A stretch of 54,554 bases of DNA from Podochytrium sp. JEL0797 (Eukaryota; Chytridiomycota; Chytridiomycetes; Chytridiales; Chytriomycetaceae): NCBI GenBank assembly GCA_027596195.1, contig JADGJG010000065.1, forward strand, positions 1 through 54,554. The letters run 5' to 3'. This document shows positions 21,445 to 32,882 of this stretch, piece after piece. The position numbers and the translations under genes were made by a program. The first letter of the stretch is position 1. Each line of letters begins with the position of its first letter. Below the pieces are notes generated by a model. The model was not told where the DNA came from and did no database searches. It was given only the letters and a program-made list of their open reading frames with translations.

Positions 21445-22693
21445 TCAACTGTGCTCTTTCAAGCCTTTCCCGAAATTAGCATAACATGCGCCCGTCACAG
21501 CCATTGATAAAGTTACAACGATAAGACTCAAGGATGCTACAATGTCATTAGAGGAAGGGGGGAAATGTGGGCCAGCAAACTCACCGAAAAACGTCAAGTA
21601 TTTTTTCGAGTACTGATACTTTTCATGTTGCGTAAAGATTCGAAAGATTTTGAAACTAAAGTACGCGTCTGCGAGGAGGAGACCAAACATGAATGCGATT
21701 GTGATGCTTTTGTTTTCACTTCGAACCTGGAAAGGATTCGTTCCGTCACTTCCCTCTCCTTCGAAATGAAATAATAAGTTGTTACCCCGTGTAACGCGAA
21801 CGCCAGGATCCCCATCAGCACTGGAATCGCGGCAATCGTGATTGCAAATTCGGGATCCCCGGGCTGAATGATCAGGACGAGAAACTGGATTGTGAAACCA
21901 AACATGAAGAAGCAATCGAGTTTGAGGAGCATCAAGAAAATCTGGTAGATTCGAAACATGTCTGTTTTTTTTGAGTGAAGGCAAAAGAGGGGGGGGGGGC
22001 TTTACATCGCATGTTGGGATCCGCGCCAATCTTTTTATAAATCTTCCATCCAAAGTCCAAGTACAATTGCCAAAACAACCACCCAAACACGCCCACAAAC
22101 GCCGCCATAATTACAGGAATGGCATGCAACATCCCTTTCAACGCGGTCTTTGTCTCTGCAGAAGGAATATACAACGCGTTCCCAACCCCAAGTCCTGTTG
22201 TATTCAAGTATCCTGTTGTGGCATTGTACAGGCCTTCTGAAAACAGGGTGTCCCCTACGCGTACGTTTTCGGAGATGGAAACGTCTTGGAATATCGCGTA
22301 GGCTGTTGCGCTGACAGTGAAGAAGAGGAATCCAATGATTTGAATCGAGTTTTGGTGATATAGCTGATCCCCAGACGTTAGAAAAACGCGGTTCAGCGCT
22401 TCACGGTTGTAAAATCTCACCGCGTCCCAGCACAACACAATCTGAAACAGCTGCGCCAAACAGAATATAATCAGGTACACGACAATACTCAAGTCTTCCC
22501 CGCCGATTGCGCCCTTGGTTTGAAGGTAGGTTGCGGCGATCCAAGATTCCAGCGGAATGACGCACAGGGCTTCGAGAAAGACGGCGCCGAGGGTGATGTA
22601 GCTGGTCTAGTATATTGAAAGTGAGCAGGGTTTGGTGTGTGCGTGGTTGCGAGGATGAATTACGAGGGATGCGGTGGCGGGGAGCAAGATCAT
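21445..22693 (-). CDS. multi-pass (about eight spans) membrane protein of unknown function
   Basis: Exons 22693-22664, 22606-22006, 21961-21786, 21726-21585 and 21536-21445 encode 346 residues, with all joints GT-AG and in frame. Eight hydrophobic stretches can be counted, from TSYITLGAVFLEALCVIPLE through IVVYLIIFCLAQLFQIVL and IPVIMAAFVGVFGWLFWQLY to SLIVVTLSMAVTGACY. A charged loop FGWKIYKKIGADPNMR lies between spans four and five. The pattern recalls fungal hypothetical membrane proteins, but no named family can be assigned. The first exon codes only ten residues, so the start is less certain than the rest. Confidence 0.72.
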
Positions 22694-23008
22694 TCGCGTT
22701 CTGTGGGAGGGGTTCGTTTTCCGGAACGCTGACAATTATTTTCCAACTTGATACACCTAAAAGAGGATTTTGGAATGGGAAAGGGGTGGCGAAAACGGAG
22801 TCCCGCGCAACCAGCGTTGGTCAACTGATGGTTCTGCCACTCAACACAAAAGTGCACCGCGTTCCCAAGCCACAAGAATTTAAAAAAGATGGCAATATCT
22901 CTCATTTCTCATTCACATTCTGAATTACAGAGAAATAGAAGAATTAATTAAGTAAATGACTCGCGAGACGCCAGTAATATTTTAATCAAAACTGTGCATG
23001 TGTTGGAG
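22694..23008. other. bidirectional promoter region
   Basis: About 315 bases separate the leftward membrane protein from the rightward PARG-like gene. There is AT-rich sequence near 22920-22960; no motif can be named. Confidence 0.4.
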
Positions 23009-25032
23009 ATGCTCCCAAATTGGAAAATTTTGACCCACCAATTCCATTCCGAAACGAAAAACATGTTTCCCCAAGTTGCGCCCCTGCGTCCGCACAAAGG
23101 TGTCAAGGATGCCACCGATACCCTCACGACCCTCCTCCACGCAACACACCCCGTCCTCAACCCCGACCGCACCCAGGACTTCTCCAAAGTCCAGTTGCTC
23201 CGCCGCACGAACCCGATCGTTGTCGATGATGAGATTGTGCTTGCCGATCTTGCCTTCAACATTCGGGATCTGGTGCAGCAGTATCCTGTGTTGTACAGGC
23301 ACTCGGATATCAAACGCAGAGCGTTGAAAGAAAAAATCCAGCCGAATGGCGCCAAGGAGTGAGTTGTCTCACTTTGTTTCGAATCCCCCGTATATTTATT
23401 TCTTGTGCAGGTATGACGAAACCGAATTCCTCCGCACCACGCGTCTCGCGCCCGCTGTCCTTCCTGTCCACTTGCAACTCAGCAATACGTGCAGACACAC
23501 GTATACCCGTATCCTCACGCGTGACGATGGAGTGTTGAATGGTGACGGGTCCAAACACTCGGGTGACACCTCGCATTGCGCGGATCACAATGGTATCGAG
23601 TGGCCATTGGAGTATTCTGAGATTCCAAAAAGCGTGAGGTATGGTAGCTTGCGCAGCGAATAGGATCACGCGCGAATCAAATAGTATCACGATCTTCGAT
23701 CGCACATCCCAGAGAGTCGTGCCAAACAACTGCCCCTATTTTAGAATTGAACTCATCCACCAACCTCCATCGCCAACAGCGCCCCACACATCGAAACAAC
23801 CACCACATGCACTCCAATCCTCACCAAAGTCGAAACCATCCGCAAGTTTTCCAGCTACGACAACGAACACACACGGGCTCATCCCGAAAACTTTATCGTC
23901 GAGTGGTACGTGAGCTTCACGGACCAAGAAGTCTTCGCCTTCAACGACACCCCACGCTTCGCGAGTGAAGAAATCAAGGCCTTGGAAAACCCAGTGTTGG
24001 GGAGTCTCAGCGAGTGTATGAAAGAATTGTCGAAACGTGGCGTGTTGCATACGCGGACGATGGGGGATTGTGTTGCAGAGGTTTGGAAGCATGGAAGGAA
24101 TGCGAATTTGAGTTGAGTACCGCGCTCTGCGCTCGTGTTTAAGTCACCGCCACGACCGCAATCACTCATGCCTTCAGAAAACAACAGACTTTGGAAAATC
24201 CCCGCTGATCCACGACGACATCCACTTCCACCTCCCCAAACACAAACAAGAACACGACTTCCGATCCACCGAAATCGCACCCATCTCGCGCGACCCCGCG
24301 GGTCTCTGCACCCCGATCCTCCTGCAAGGGGTCCCCAAACTCGCGGGCATCGACCCCGGCGCGTTGTACGGCAAACAACTCGATGGTGGCACCGAAGAAG
24401 TCTCCAAGGTTGAGAGAACGTTTGAAACGCTTCAAAAGGGGATCACTGCTTTTCCGAAAGGCATGAGACCTGCGAATAATCTGATTTGTATGAGTGCTCC
24501 TGATCGGCTCGCGAATCCGTTGCGTCCTAAAACGGGGCCGTACACCATCTATCAACTTCGGCAAATCTTTCGCACGGCGTATACGGCGTTCCGTGGGGCC
24601 GTGTTGAAGGCTAAGGAGACGCACGAGTGTTTGAAGGAGGAAAATCCGGTGGTGCGACGATCGGGGTCCGAAGTGACGCTCGATATGGACGAGAAGGCCG
24701 ATGATGTCATGGTTTCGATTTCGCAGCGGTTCGTTCCTGGCAAGTTGGAGGTGGTGGTTCATACGGGGGATTGGGGTACGGGGGAGTTTGACAACAATCC
24801 CGTGGTGATGGCGTATTTGCAGATAGCGGCGGCGTTTGCGACAGGGGTGGATCATTTGTATTATCACATTTTGGGTAAGAGTATGCACGTGGAAGAGGCG
24901 TTGGTGATCTTGAGGTCGGTGTGGAAGATGGATGCTGGGGGGTCTGCGAAGATTGAGGTTATGAAATTGTTGGAGGGGTTAGAGGAGAAGAAGTTTGAAT
25001 GGGGAATGAATGGGTATGAGGCAAAGCCATAG
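23009..25032 (+). CDS. divergent protein with poly(ADP-ribose) glycohydrolase-like (macrodomain) motifs
   Basis: Four exons (23009-23358, 23411-23638, 23780-24111, 24188-25032) give about 584 residues. The evidence for a PARG-like fold is limited to two places. DTPRFASEEIKALENP resembles the QEE catalytic loop followed by ..NPE, and VHTGDWGTGEFDNNP near the C-terminus resembles the TGNWGCGAFGGD motif. The GGG that normally precedes the catalytic glutamates is not seen (VSFTDQEVFAFND instead), so ADP-ribose hydrolysis is unproven. Exons 1-2 carry a histidine/cysteine-rich stretch (GDTSHCADHNG). Intron 2 is 141 nt, the longest in this gene, and its donor (GTATGG) was chosen by frame. The gene itself is well supported; the function is tentative. 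Confidence 0.6.
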
Positions 25033-25182
25033 GCGCAAAGTGGGTAAATAGCGGGTTGCTTCGAGCGCGTTTCTTTTCAAATCCTTTTATGAATATATAG
25101 ATTTTAAAATATTTGAGATGTTGGAGGAGTTGGAGAAGGAGAAATGTGAATGGGGAACTCTTACCGAAAAGGTAGATTAAAA

Positions 25183-25719
25183 ATGGGAGCGCACCGCCCA
25201 GTCCACGAGATCCCCCGCCGTCGCCCCCTCACCTCGCGACCCGGCGACCTCGCCATGATCCTCTTCTTTGCCCTCCACATCCCCATCACCCTCCTCATGG
25301 GCACCCAACTCGCTCTCCCCGACTGGACCCGCGCCAACTTCCCCTCATCCATCGTCCAAGCAGCCGACGACTACGCCCGCGATACAAAAGACTTTCTCGT
25401 GATTCAGAAACCGATTTGGTTCGTGTCCACAGTGTGGTGCGAATTGTTCGTGCAGTTGCCGTTTTTCGTGTTTCTGATTTACTCGTTGTGTGTGGATTCG
25501 AGGCGATTGAGGACCGCGGGGATTGTGTATGCCACGCATACTTGTACTTGTTTGGTTCCTATTTTGGCGGAGTTGGTTGGGCGGGAGGGGACGGGGCAGA
25601 CGCGGGAACAGTGGGTGCAGTCGGTGGTTGTGTATTCGGTTTGGTTTTTTGTGCCGGTGGTGATTTTGGTGGCGATGATTTTTAGGAAGGAGGGGGAGGA
25701 GAAGGTGAAGAAGGCGTGA
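25183..25719 (+). CDS. EXPERA-domain membrane protein, TMEM97/sigma-2 receptor-like (copy 2)
   Basis: A single exon gives 178 residues from the ATG at 25183. An in-frame ATG 33 bases earlier would add 11 residues, but the paralogue at 1016-1540 starts close to the PLTSRPGD motif, so the shorter form is preferred. Spans: MILFFALHIPITLLMG, LFVQLPFFVFLIYSL, a THTCTCLVPILAELV helix and YSVWFFVPVVILVAMIF. The tail KKVKKA matches copy 1 and fits a KxKxx ER-retrieval signal. Position and strand differ from copy 1 (24 kb apart, opposite strands), so this is a dispersed duplication. Confidence 0.8.
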   Translation: MGAHRPVHEIPRRRPLTSRPGDLAMILFFALHIPITLLMGTQLALPDWTRANFPSSIVQAADDYARDTKDFLVIQKPIWFVSTVWCELFVQLPFFVFLIYSLCVDSRRLRTAGIVYATHTCTCLVPILAELVGREGTGQTREQWVQSVVVYSVWFFVPVVILVAMIFRKEGEEKVKKA

Positions 25720-25889
25720 TAATCTTGTGATGATCTGCTGAATGGGGCACTCAAAAAATATTTTTTGGGGCTCCCGCTTTCGGCGCTGTTCGCCGAGTTC
25801 CCTTTGTTCTGTCATTTTCTTTGTCCTTCAATTTTTATTTCCAACGCGCTCTTTGGGTCCCTTCGGCTCCCTTACTCGTGGTCACCAAG

Positions 25890-27565
25890 ATGCCAATCGT
25901 AAAAACATCAGCAGACGGCACCCACGAAGATGAACGAGCGAAGAATGGCGAGTCCCCGCCTACAAACGGCGACGCGGATTCAAATACTCCACTGAGTCCT
26001 AATTGGAGCTTAATCCACTCAGAAAGTGGCATCGAACGGGCTTCCCTGCGGGGCAGTTCGGATTCCGAGATTGGCGTGTCCCAAAAAATCGGAAATTTGC
26101 GCAGTACGGAAAGTACGGATTTAATTATAGCTGATCGAATACTTATGATTTTTACACTCTTTTCACCTAAGATATCGCCAATTCGGAAGGAAGCTGCTTG
26201 GGATGCCAAAATGCGACATGCCCCAACTGCGCTTTTGTTCTCAAGGAGGTTCAAAATAACCAGGAGGACGATGAAGCTGCTTTCGATTCAGCCCTCACTG
26301 ATTCAGTTCAGGGAACTGTTCAGCGGGCCCGCGGAAGAGTCGAAGAATTACTTGAAAATCGGAGAATATTGCACGCTCATGCTCAGCAAAGGTTTGCCGA
26401 TTCAATTTTAAAAGAGCGTATTTATAAATGCAATAGGATATAGGGGCTTCTTAGTATCTGGCAGTTATGATGGTCTTGCCATCCAAACCACATTTGCGAC
26501 TTTGGGACCTATGTCATATGATCAACACTTTGAGCTTCATCTCTTGCTGCTTGAAATCCAGGCAATTGAGGATGCCATTCTTCATCAAAATACGCTGATT
26601 CAGAGAGTAACAGTTGATTTCGATGAAGCCCGCCGCTCCTCATTGCTTGGTGTGAATACTATGTAAATATTTTTTATTACTTGTACTAAACTGGCAAATT
26701 AGTGCGACTGGCGCAAGAAGAGGCTCAAAGTCATGCGAATTCTGAATGGAGAAAGCCAAAATGCTCTCGTGATATCGAGACCATCCATAGCATGCATCTT
26801 GATTCTTCACCTCCACTTTCTGACAGATATCCATCCCCCATCCCTGGAAACACTATGATTCAGAATCTTTTAGTTCGAGATATGGATGAAGAAGATGTGA
26901 TTGAGGCTTGCGAATATCTTGGGCTTCCGAATTCGGAGTTCAATCGATTCTCTGTGACCAAGGCAGACGGCAAGAAATCATCCACTAATGTGGATTCTGT
27001 GAAATTTGGGGCCTATCTCAGTTCTCTAGTTGAATATTTGGTGAGTCGTCGCCGCTGGGAGATGAATTTCTCGGAAGGGATGTACCATGTTCACAATTCA
27101 ACTGCCGATAATGCACATGCTCCTGTTGAAACTTCTGCTGCTGGCCCTGCTGATATTTTTGGTGGTTTCACTTCTCCTCCTGTTGCTAGGGTTACTCCTG
27201 TCCCTTCTGCTGCTCCTGTTCATGGTGGTACTTCTTCTCCTACCTCACGTTTTCCTGTCTCTGCAACTGCTGCTGCGCACTCAGCTGCTCCTGTTCATAA
27301 TGCTAGGTCTACTGGAGCAACAGGCATGCTGACTAGATTTTCAGTCAATCCAACTAAAACTAACCGTTTAAATTCAGGATCAAACTCAACTTCAGGTGCT
27401 CGAGCGGGGTCTGCTACCACGGCTAGGCCAGCCCACGCTGCACGTTGGATAAGAAATTCTGCTGGTTCCAGCTCTGACCAGACTTTTGGTCACTCATCTG
27501 GTCCTCATTCTCAGGCCCCTCAAGCAAGTTCTTTGGAAGCAGAGATCATCTCACTAAGGAAATGA
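25890..27565 (+). CDS. unrecognised Ser/Ala/Thr-rich protein with a CxxC-x4-CxxC motif; frame broken near the end
   Basis: Exons 25890-26112, 26172-26391, 26444-26649 and 26703-27565 give 503 residues. The joints were chosen by frame; all are GT-AG. Visible parts: a polar N-terminus, a possible zinc-binding CLGCQNATCPNC near residue 80, a helical middle (RARGRVEELLENRR; LLLLEIQAIEDAIL), and a C-terminal third of low complexity (Ser, Ala, Thr, Pro) ending in the coil start SLEAEIISLRK. A stop at 27565 interrupts this coil. Shifting frame by one base continues it (EMKHQQICALQIDS..) to 27834. No homologous family is recognised. Confidence 0.55.
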
Positions 27566-27889
27566 AGCATCAACAAATTTGTGCGCTGCAAATAGATTCT
27601 CGGAGACACACAGCTGCCTTGGAAACACACATCAAAGGAATGAGAAGTCTTTGCGGTACAGGGTCGCGTTATGCAACGCAAGAAACTCCAGCAAACAAAG
27701 CCCAACGTTCCAGTTCGAACTCTGGCACGATGCCGACTGGTCCTCGAGATTTTACCTTGCCTACTTCTATATCTTCCAATCCAGCACCATCATATAGATC
27801 ACATTTTGAGAGAGAGAATGAAAGTTGGGTTTAGTGTGTGGTTTTTTATGATTTGCATTTTCCCTTCTTTTATTTTACAGTTCCCCTTT
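27566..27889 (+). other. frame-shifted continuation of the upstream gene, then 3' flank
   Basis: From 27562 to 27834 a second frame stays open for 90 codons and begins with the helix EMKHQQICALQID, which reads as a natural extension of the coil cut off at 27565. A one-base loss in AGGAAATGAAG would explain this. The rest up to 27889 is AT-rich 3' sequence. Confidence 0.45.
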
Positions 27890-29352
27890 TTATTTTTCGA
27901 TATTCAAATATTCATCAAACATAAAAGCATTCAAAGTTCCATTATTCTCTAAACTCCCGAGTGCTTGCAACCCCATCACTCTTGCCACCAAATTATGAAT
28001 CTCTACATTTTCGAACGGCTGGATGGCAGCGTCGTGTTTCTTGAATGAAGGACCAGCCGCCATGAAGATGGCACGCATATCTGGGTCTGTGTTGTTGTAT
28101 CCATGCATTCCTTTCACTTCGTGGGGCTTGAAAAGGGGTGTTGGAGTGCGTTTGGAGACTGCCCAGCCCTGATTTGGATGTGAGTTTGTTGCGGTTGTGG
28201 GGACGGAAGTGTGAAGAGGCTTACCGAGTTTGGGAGGGCGACAATTGGGCCGATTCGATCGATCGGAGAGTTGTAATGGAAGTAGGACGGGATATCTTGG
28301 CGTTTCCAGATGTGCCAGTTTCCAGAGGATAAGCTCGCTTGTTTCCAGGCATTGAAGACCGCATCAATGTCTGCGAATCAACAAATCAGTCAATTATGAT
28401 ATGGGTCGGAGACTCATTATGCGAAATATTTACCTTCTCCTTCATTCGGATAGATATGGACCATCACGTCGTCCACCACCTCGAACCGCGACGCGTCCAC
28501 AAAATCGTCCAAAAACACAAACTTGGAAATCGTGTTGCCTTCCCCCATCCCGTGGTCAGAGACAACAATCACGTTTAGTGTATCGAACCATGGTTTCCCA
28601 GAGAGTGTTTCCACGCGTGTCAAAAGGCTTCCAATGTCGGCGTCCAGATCCGCAAGGTTCTTGTTGACTTGTGGAGTCTCTGGGCCGTAGTAATGACCCG
28701 CGTGGTCCACGTCCGAGAGGTACAATGCAATCAAAGTTGGACGCGTTTCCGTGGGGAGGGAGAGCCAATCCATCGCGATATCAATCCGTTGTGAGTGGGA
28801 AACGCGCCAATCCCATTCGCGGTAATAGGTTGGTCGGGTTTCTTCGTTTTTGCTTCCGGGCCACATGCACACTGCCGCGAGGAGGCCTTCGTCTTCCACG
28901 GCTTTCCAGATTGGGGTGCCGGCGTACCAAGATGGGTTCGATTGACCCGCGAAATCCATGTAGTCGAAAGATGAGTTGAGGGTTGTGGAGGTGAAGATGT
29001 TGCCAACGATTCCGTGTGAGGATGGATAGAGGCCTGTTGCGAGGGTTACGTGATTGGGCCACGTGAGTGTCGGAAACGATGGGATCATGTACGGCGCGTG
29101 GATGCCGTGAGTTTGGATGCGGCGCAGGGATGGGGTGACGTTGCGAGTGAGGAATTCTGCCCTGGTTCCGTCTAGGGAGATGAGGATCGTAGTGCGTGGG
29201 TCGATTGGTGAGGACGTTGGTGTTTTGGTGGATGGTGCGAGAAAGTTGCAGGATAGAGTGATCAGGATCAAGAGGGTGACGAGGGAAGCGAGGAGTTTTC
29301 GCGGGGTCGGTGATCGCGTGGGTGCGGGCAGCAGGGGAGTCGTTTCCAACAT
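27890..29352 (-). CDS. ectonucleotide pyrophosphatase/phosphodiesterase (ENPP family), type II membrane protein
   Basis: Exons 29352-28434, 28370-28225 and 28168-27890 encode 447 residues. A single span (LLASLVTLLILITLSCNFLA) near residue 20 acts as signal anchor, which puts the enzyme outside the cell or in the secretory lumen. The alkaline-phosphatase-like metal sites are all present: the aspartate of ILISLDGTRAEF, the nucleophile threonine of FPTLTWPNHVTLATGLYP, YLSDVDHAGHYYGP, VVSDHGMGEG and the last histidine of KGMHGYNN. ENPP enzymes cleave nucleotide or phospholipid phosphodiesters; which of these cannot be decided. The upstream ATG-less frame was ignored and the first true ATG used. 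Confidence 0.9.
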
Positions 29353-29569
29353 GTTTTGGGGTATCGGGGTGCAGGCGCGATTTTTCAAGCCTTAGTTTCG
29401 CGGGTTCAATCAAAAGTGACCGCGACCCATCCGTTCCGGGCACCTTCCGGGAGGTAATTTTTGAACTTGCAGCGGCACCCAAGCGGCACCAAAATGAGCT
29501 CGTCGCGTTCATATCATTTATTTAATCTTTTCTCTTCGCCTTGATCTTCACAAGAAAAAAGCAATAAGT

Positions 29570-30207
29570 TTACGCAAACACGCCCATGACTCCATTGATT
29601 GCCATGACTGTCGTGGCCACTGAAGCAAAAAAATACGATATCGAACGCGCAGGCTGCCAGCTTTTCGCATATGAAACCGTATGCGCAATTCTATCAATAC
29701 TCTTTCTGTTTAGTGATGAATAAAAGGGGGAAGAGAAAAAAAATTTACCGAAACGCGGCAAACAACAAAACCGACACCGTATGCACCCATGCCGACTTTG
29801 GCGACAACAGACTCGACCACGCAATAACGAGTGCAACTGGAATATTCTCCATATCGTTCAACATGATGCGTTCCCAACGCGCTTCGACGGCTTTGAGTTC
29901 AGACACAATGGGCCTGCTTGACGTCAGGTTCAGACGCACACCCGGGGCAAACATTTCGTCCTGCATCAAGTTCAGAACAGGTAGATTGGGTTTAGTCAGC
30001 TATGAACCTCAGGTGCGCCGGTTCCTGCTGCGGATCGCGCGTTGCCTTTGAGTTGGGAAAGGAGGAAATGGTCAGAATACGGCCGGTTGGGGGCACGATC
30101 AGATCACCTTGAAATATACCCGTTGTCCACATCTTGAAAAAGAGAACCAGCGTCACGACGGAGGTTACTTGGTGGGCGACGGGATCGATGGAAATCATCG
30201 TTAACAT
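29570..30207 (-). CDS. MAPEG-family membrane protein, microsomal glutathione S-transferase 1-like (copy 1)
   Basis: Exons 30207-30108, 30045-30008, 29960-29749 and 29690-29570 encode 156 residues, typical of MGST1. Four spans are visible. The family core reads EARWERIMLNDMENIPVAL (E-R-x-x-LND-x-ENI), followed by a loop PKSAWVHTVSV and RIAYTVSYAKSWQPARS-like residues matching the H-T-x-x-Y..QP-R motif that lines the glutathione site. The protein ends AINGVMGVFA. MAPEG enzymes conjugate glutathione to lipophilic compounds or reduce lipid peroxides in the ER. Two paralogues, at 30425-31079 and 34340-35005, have introns in the same three places. Confidence 0.88.
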
Positions 30208-30424
30208 CTGCTGATTGCAAGATCGCTTTCTGAGTTCAATAATCCCTCAGTGGGGAATAGCAACGCGGGTATACGTTGTTTTGGGCGGTGGATGAGAAGG
30301 CAATCTCCAATACCTATTCTATTTCAAATCCTTTCCATGAAAATTTATTCACGTGCGGAAAGAAAGAAGAGGAGAACTCCACTCGAAAGAACGCTGATGT
30401 GTTGCAGATTCATAACTGGGATAT

Positions 30425-31079
30425 TCACGAAAACGCGCCAATGACTCCATTAATGGCCATGATGGACGTGGCAGTGAACGCGCCAACGAAACACAACGTT
30501 CGTGCCGGCTGCCAGCTGTTTGCATAAGCGATTGTATGGCCAATTCTAAATCGAAAGTTTTAGTTGCCTGAAGACCTCTGTGATTCGTGAAGACTGAAGA
30601 AGACGGTACCGAAATATGGCAAACAAAGAAACCACCACGGTATGCAAAACAGCCGATTTGGGAGAGAGCAAACTCGACCACGCAATCACAAGACCGACAG
30701 GTATGTTCTCCAGATCATTCAGAGTGATGCGGGCCCAACGCGCTTCTGCATCCTTGGCGTCACACTGACTCGTGTTGATGAGACTTTGTTCGACGCCTTC
30801 GACCCCCATGGTTGATGAAAATATGCAGTCCTGCGGTTTAATGATTTAGGTTTCAATTTAAGATGGTACATTGTGTGTTAAACTTCACCTCTGGTGCGCG
30901 GGTTCCGGCTGCAAAACGCGCCTTGCCTGTCAGACTTGCGCAATAAGAATCCGACCGATGGTGACACCTTGGCCGTTACCTTGAAAGTTTCCCGTCATCC
31001 ACATCTTGAAAAACAGGAGGAGAGTAATAACGGAGGTAGCTTGGTGGGCTGTCGGATCGATGGAAAGCGCGATTGGCAT
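30425..31079 (-). CDS. MAPEG-family membrane protein, microsomal glutathione S-transferase 1-like (copy 2)
   Basis: Exons 31079-30980, 30926-30889, 30830-30610 and 30545-30425 encode 159 residues. Exon sizes match copy 1 except for exon 3, which carries a longer lumenal loop (MGVEGVEQSLINTSQCD). The core EARWARITLNDLENIPVGL and HTIAYANSWQPAR are intact. Exon 2 codes the cytosolic KARFAAGTRAPE segment also kept in the others. It stands 217 bases upstream of copy 1 on the same strand, a tandem pair. Confidence 0.88.
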
Positions 31080-31500
31080 CTGTGAAGTTTTTTTGGAAGG
31101 AATGGAGGATTTGAAATCCTCCTATCGAAGCATAAATTGCAGTTTATGTTAAAAAATGGCTTTTCCGTCCATAGGTAGCGAGTCTGGTCACCCGCCATTT
31201 TGTGCACTCACTTCCCTAGAACCCACTCAATCGTTTTCTCCAATTCACACAGACGCAGAGCAGACGCAGACCAACCAAGCAAAACGCGTGTGCAGAACTT
31301 CCTCAACAAGAATCAAAATTAAACGGCTTCAAATCGACCATCTTTCTCCATCTTTGGATCCCACCCACATCCAGCGAAACTGGTCACCTGCCAACCCTAG
31401 ATTTTCTCCGTAAGCAGAGTGAGTCCAACCATATTACATTATTGACGCCCTCACCGATCTTGGCGTTTTCCAGTCGCGATTCGCTCGACCTCAGACAAAA
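31080..31500. other. intergenic, nothing recognised
   Basis: About 420 bases between the start of MAPEG copy 2 (leftward) and the F-box/LRR pseudogene (rightward). No frame resembles a known family. Confidence 0.4.
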
Positions 31501-32519
31501 ATGCCTTCGAATCCACCCCATTCGGATCCCCCTCGCCCTGCCGCCCGCAGGCCGCGAGACGACCTTCACAACGCGAAAATCTCGCTCTGATCTTCTCCGC
31601 GTGCAGACGGAGTCCAATCGGCAGCTGCATTTCCTTGCCCTCCCTAGGCTTCTAACCGAGAAATCCCGCACTCGCTTCACAGACCTTCCCGTCGAGGTTG
31701 CCCTCCGAATCCTCAGTTGGGTGAAACCCAAACAAGCATGGAAGCTGCGCAGACTCTCGAAATCCTTCAAGACGTGCCTTCGTTTGCGCAAATGCATGTG
31801 ACTCGATTCCCTCGCCCACCGATCACCACCGCCATGGAACCAACACAAGAAGATCTCTTCTACCTTAAGGCTCCTCAGCAATACCAAACCGCATATATCC
31901 ACATGCGCTGGGCCGAGCTCGAGACGCTGGATTGCACAGGTGCACCGGATTGGCTCTACTACCACTCCATTGCCATCCCTATTGATCTGATGGACTGCAT
32001 GATCTTGTCCATTTGCGTCTCCAAAACAATTCCCTCAGCGGCTCAATTCCTGTCCAAATTGGGCAACTCGCTTGCCTTCAAGTCTTGTACCTTCAACGTA
32101 ACAGACTCGAAGGCGCGATTCCCACCGGTCTTGGGCAATTGCATCAGTTAAAACGACTTAATCTCTCCCTCAACTGGCTGTCGGGTCCGATTCCTCCCGA
32201 GCTTGGACAGTGCCGGAGATTGGAACTCTTTGGGCTGTCCGAGAATCCCGCTCTCAATGGGGCCTTACCCCCCCAACTCGGCAACCTCTCTGCCCTTGAA
32301 TCTCTTTTTCTGAACGAGTGTTCTTTCACGGGTTCCATTCCCCCAGAGTTTGCGCTGCTTGCAAGTTTGATGGAGTTGTGGTTATGCGACAATTGGTTGT
32401 CTGGGGAGGTTCCTGTCGAGTTGGCGCGTTTGGATCGTCTTCGAAATGTTTACTTGAACGGTAACGTAGGATTGGTGTGCTCGGTTGAATTTCGCAGATG
32501 GGTTAATTTCCATATTTGA
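31501..32519 (+). pseudogene. F-box/LRR protein gene broken by frameshifts
   Basis: Homology to the intact gene at 1-689 runs in three successive frames. The F-box (FTDLPVEVALRILSWV..WKLRRLSKSFKTCL) ends in a frame that stops at 31801. The next frame starts at SFAQMHVTRF and covers the linker (YIHMRWAELETLD). The last frame (from about 32013 to 32519) holds the LRRs (NNSLSGSIPVQIGQLACLQVL to the end). Alignment to the other copy shows a loss of about 10 bases near 31783 and of one base near 32005. The upstream frame has no ATG in phase with the F-box. No splice sites fit either break. Assembly error is possible for the one-base change but not for the larger one. Confidence 0.78.
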
Positions 32520-32882
32520 GGCTGTGAAAATAAAACCGAGGATGTGGAGTGAGTTGGAGTGCAGAAGCAGAGCACAAGACGCGACGTGGGGAATGGGGAA
32601 ACCGCCTGCTTCGTGTTTATTATCAACTAGGGAAAATTAGAAGTTCCCTTGGATGTCCAACTTTATTATCTTTGTAAATCTCTCAGGAGGAATACGACAA
32701 CATTTGTCGCGTTTTCATACTTTTGGAATACCGCACACACACGGTGGGAAGTATATAGAAGGTTTTCGAGGTCATATGTTTGATTACAGCAGTTATGGCA
32801 TGCGTTGATTGAAGTCTGAGTCTCACAATGTTGAACAGGTATTCGTATTCACAAGCCGAACTTTTTCTTTCTTTTTTCTTTG
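32520..32882. other. intergenic, nothing recognised
   Basis: The 3' flank of the F-box/LRR pseudogene and promoter of the MYND-finger gene. A pyrimidine run (CTTTTTCTTTC) lies just before the MYND start. Confidence 0.4.

Noticed and set aside
24166..24888. 240-codon minus-strand open frame
   Set aside because: Opposite exon 4 of the PARG-like gene; composition is that of an antisense shadow.
25890..27565. Retrotransposon Gag origin for the Ser/Ala-rich gene
   Set aside because: The CxxC-x4-CxxC motif is not a CCHC knuckle. No protease, reverse transcriptase, terminal repeat or target duplication is seen, and the gene has four exons.
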